Assembly: GCA_004796425.1 (NCBI GenBank)
Contig: QZLB01000039.1
Location: forward strand, 1-51,843
Origin: Desulfobulbaceae bacterium
GTDB taxonomy: Bacteria > Desulfobacterota > Desulfobulbia > Desulfobulbales > Desulfocapsaceae
Direction of reading: 5' to 3'
Length of the DNA: 51,843 nucleotides
This document shows positions 51,505 through 51,843 of this stretch, one piece after another (position 1 is the first letter of the stretch; each line of letters begins with the position of its first letter). The translations under genes were made by a program, and so were the position numbers. Below the pieces are notes generated by a model. That model saw only the letters and a list, made by a program, of their open reading frames with translations. It was not told the DNA's origin and did not search any database.

Positions 51505-51843
51505 TTAAAGGTGTGAAACGATTTTTGCAATGGCATTGGCCAGTGCTTTGGCATGCACTTTTCCGGCGAAATGCACCGGACTTTTACCATGTATCGGATC
51601 CCAGCCTGCCGGATCGGCAAAACAGAAAAATTGGGTTTCAAGCCCCATGCGGGTGATCCCATCCTCAACTTTCATACCAATCACCTTTTGCGCCGCCTCC
51701 CAGCTGGCCCCGCAGGGTGCCCCTCGCACAACCTTGATATTGGAGATCACGCCCTGCTCAACCGCAACCTCAAATTCCGGAGTGCCAAACTTACTGCCAT
51801 ACGTGTCAAGACAATCCTGCCTCGAAAGTCCACATCACGTTGG
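51505..51843 (-). CDS. dfsP: DUF166 family protein, DfsP-type (seleno)protein, 5' end outside window
   Basis: The visible C-terminal 112 codons read ...CGLSRQDCLDTYGSKFGTPEFEVAVEQGVISNIKVVRGAPCGASW, the DUF166 signature, and end in SHL. In frame with it, two codons from the window edge, is a TGA at 51835-51837. The family is one that NCBI annotates as '(seleno)protein DfsP', so the TGA may encode selenocysteine next to Cys (U-C-G-L). A well-formed SECIS-like hairpin follows it at 51806-51825. If not Sec, the frame starts downstream at a GTG (51750) and would be truncated. 18 bases upstream of the MFS gene. Confidence 0.7.
51806..51825 (-). promoter_or_regulatory. SECIS-like hairpin downstream of the DUF166 UGA
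   Basis: On the mRNA, 9 bases after the UGA, UCGAGGC-AGGAUU-GUCUUGA gives a 7-bp stem (two G-U pairs) with a 6-base loop beginning AGG. The loop AGG at 17-19 bases from the UGA is close to that of the E. coli fdhF SECIS (AGGUCU). By eye only. Confidence 0.6.

Noticed and set aside
1-51843. tRNA, rRNA or CRISPR features
   Set aside because: I looked for T-arm type motifs and for regularly spaced repeats and saw none that fold or repeat.

Overview
The window looks like a chromosomal segment of a strictly anaerobic member of the Desulfobacterota (former Deltaproteobacteria, sulfate-reducer or syntroph type). This is inferred from gene content: an HdrABC-MvhD-MetV-MetF methylene-tetrahydrofolate reductase cluster, a stand-alone CooS carbon monoxide dehydrogenase, two genes with in-frame UGA codons that look like selenocysteine codons, a DUF3786/Fe-S protein, a rubrerythrin, a zinc-ribbon/HD-like protein and many hybrid histidine kinases. 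No rRNA, tRNA, CRISPR array, transposase or phage gene was seen, and genes are densely packed on both strands.

Layout. 1-9998: two response regulators (HDOD and a degenerate HD-GYP) divergent from a 1033-aa hybrid sensor kinase, then an MFS exporter, a chemoreceptor, a lipoprotein and a MTH1187-type thiamine-binding protein. 10068-23251: a minus-strand block read from right to left as a divergent MetF-like gene, a PAS histidine kinase, hdrC, hdrB, hdrA, mvhD (selenocysteine), metV, metF, a single-domain response regulator, a REC-PAS-kinase and an ectoine-type aspartokinase. 23893-26436: an iron-sulfur-flavoprotein-like gene, a zinc-ribbon protein behind an FNR-type promoter, and a beta-hydroxyacid dehydrogenase. 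26494-30307: sulfotransferase, flippase-like membrane protein, hexapeptide acyltransferase and sugar epimerase, probably one glycolipid or polysaccharide operon. 30495-35388: a conserved hypothetical with a nitrilase, then an iron alcohol dehydrogenase with its own hybrid kinase. 35416-41104: cooS, a YchF-like GTPase, an Asp-ligated ferredoxin with rubrerythrin, and an Fe-S/DUF3786 protein. 41152-45645: citrate synthase with a small overlapping Cys-rich ORF, and a periplasmic-sensing kinase. 45948-50183: a polar amino-acid ABC transporter operon of the aotPJQMO kind. 50173-51843: an MFS protein and a DUF166 (DfsP-type) gene cut by the window edge.

How it works together. The core is the 13.7-20.8 kb cluster. 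HdrA (FAD, many [4Fe-4S]), HdrB/HdrC and MvhD form an electron-transfer module; MetF and MetV form the methylene-THF reductase. The same six genes occur in the acetogen MetFV-HdrABC-MvhD complex, where the Hdr part is thought to couple methylene-THF reduction to a second electron acceptor. Here it sits in a near-gapless string with a PAS kinase and a second, apparently altered MetF upstream and two receiver-containing proteins downstream, so the reductase seems to carry its own phospho-signalling module. CooS would supply or consume electrons and CO on the carbonyl side of the same one-carbon metabolism. Rubrerythrin, the small ferredoxin and the FNR-like site fit an oxygen-sensitive lifestyle.
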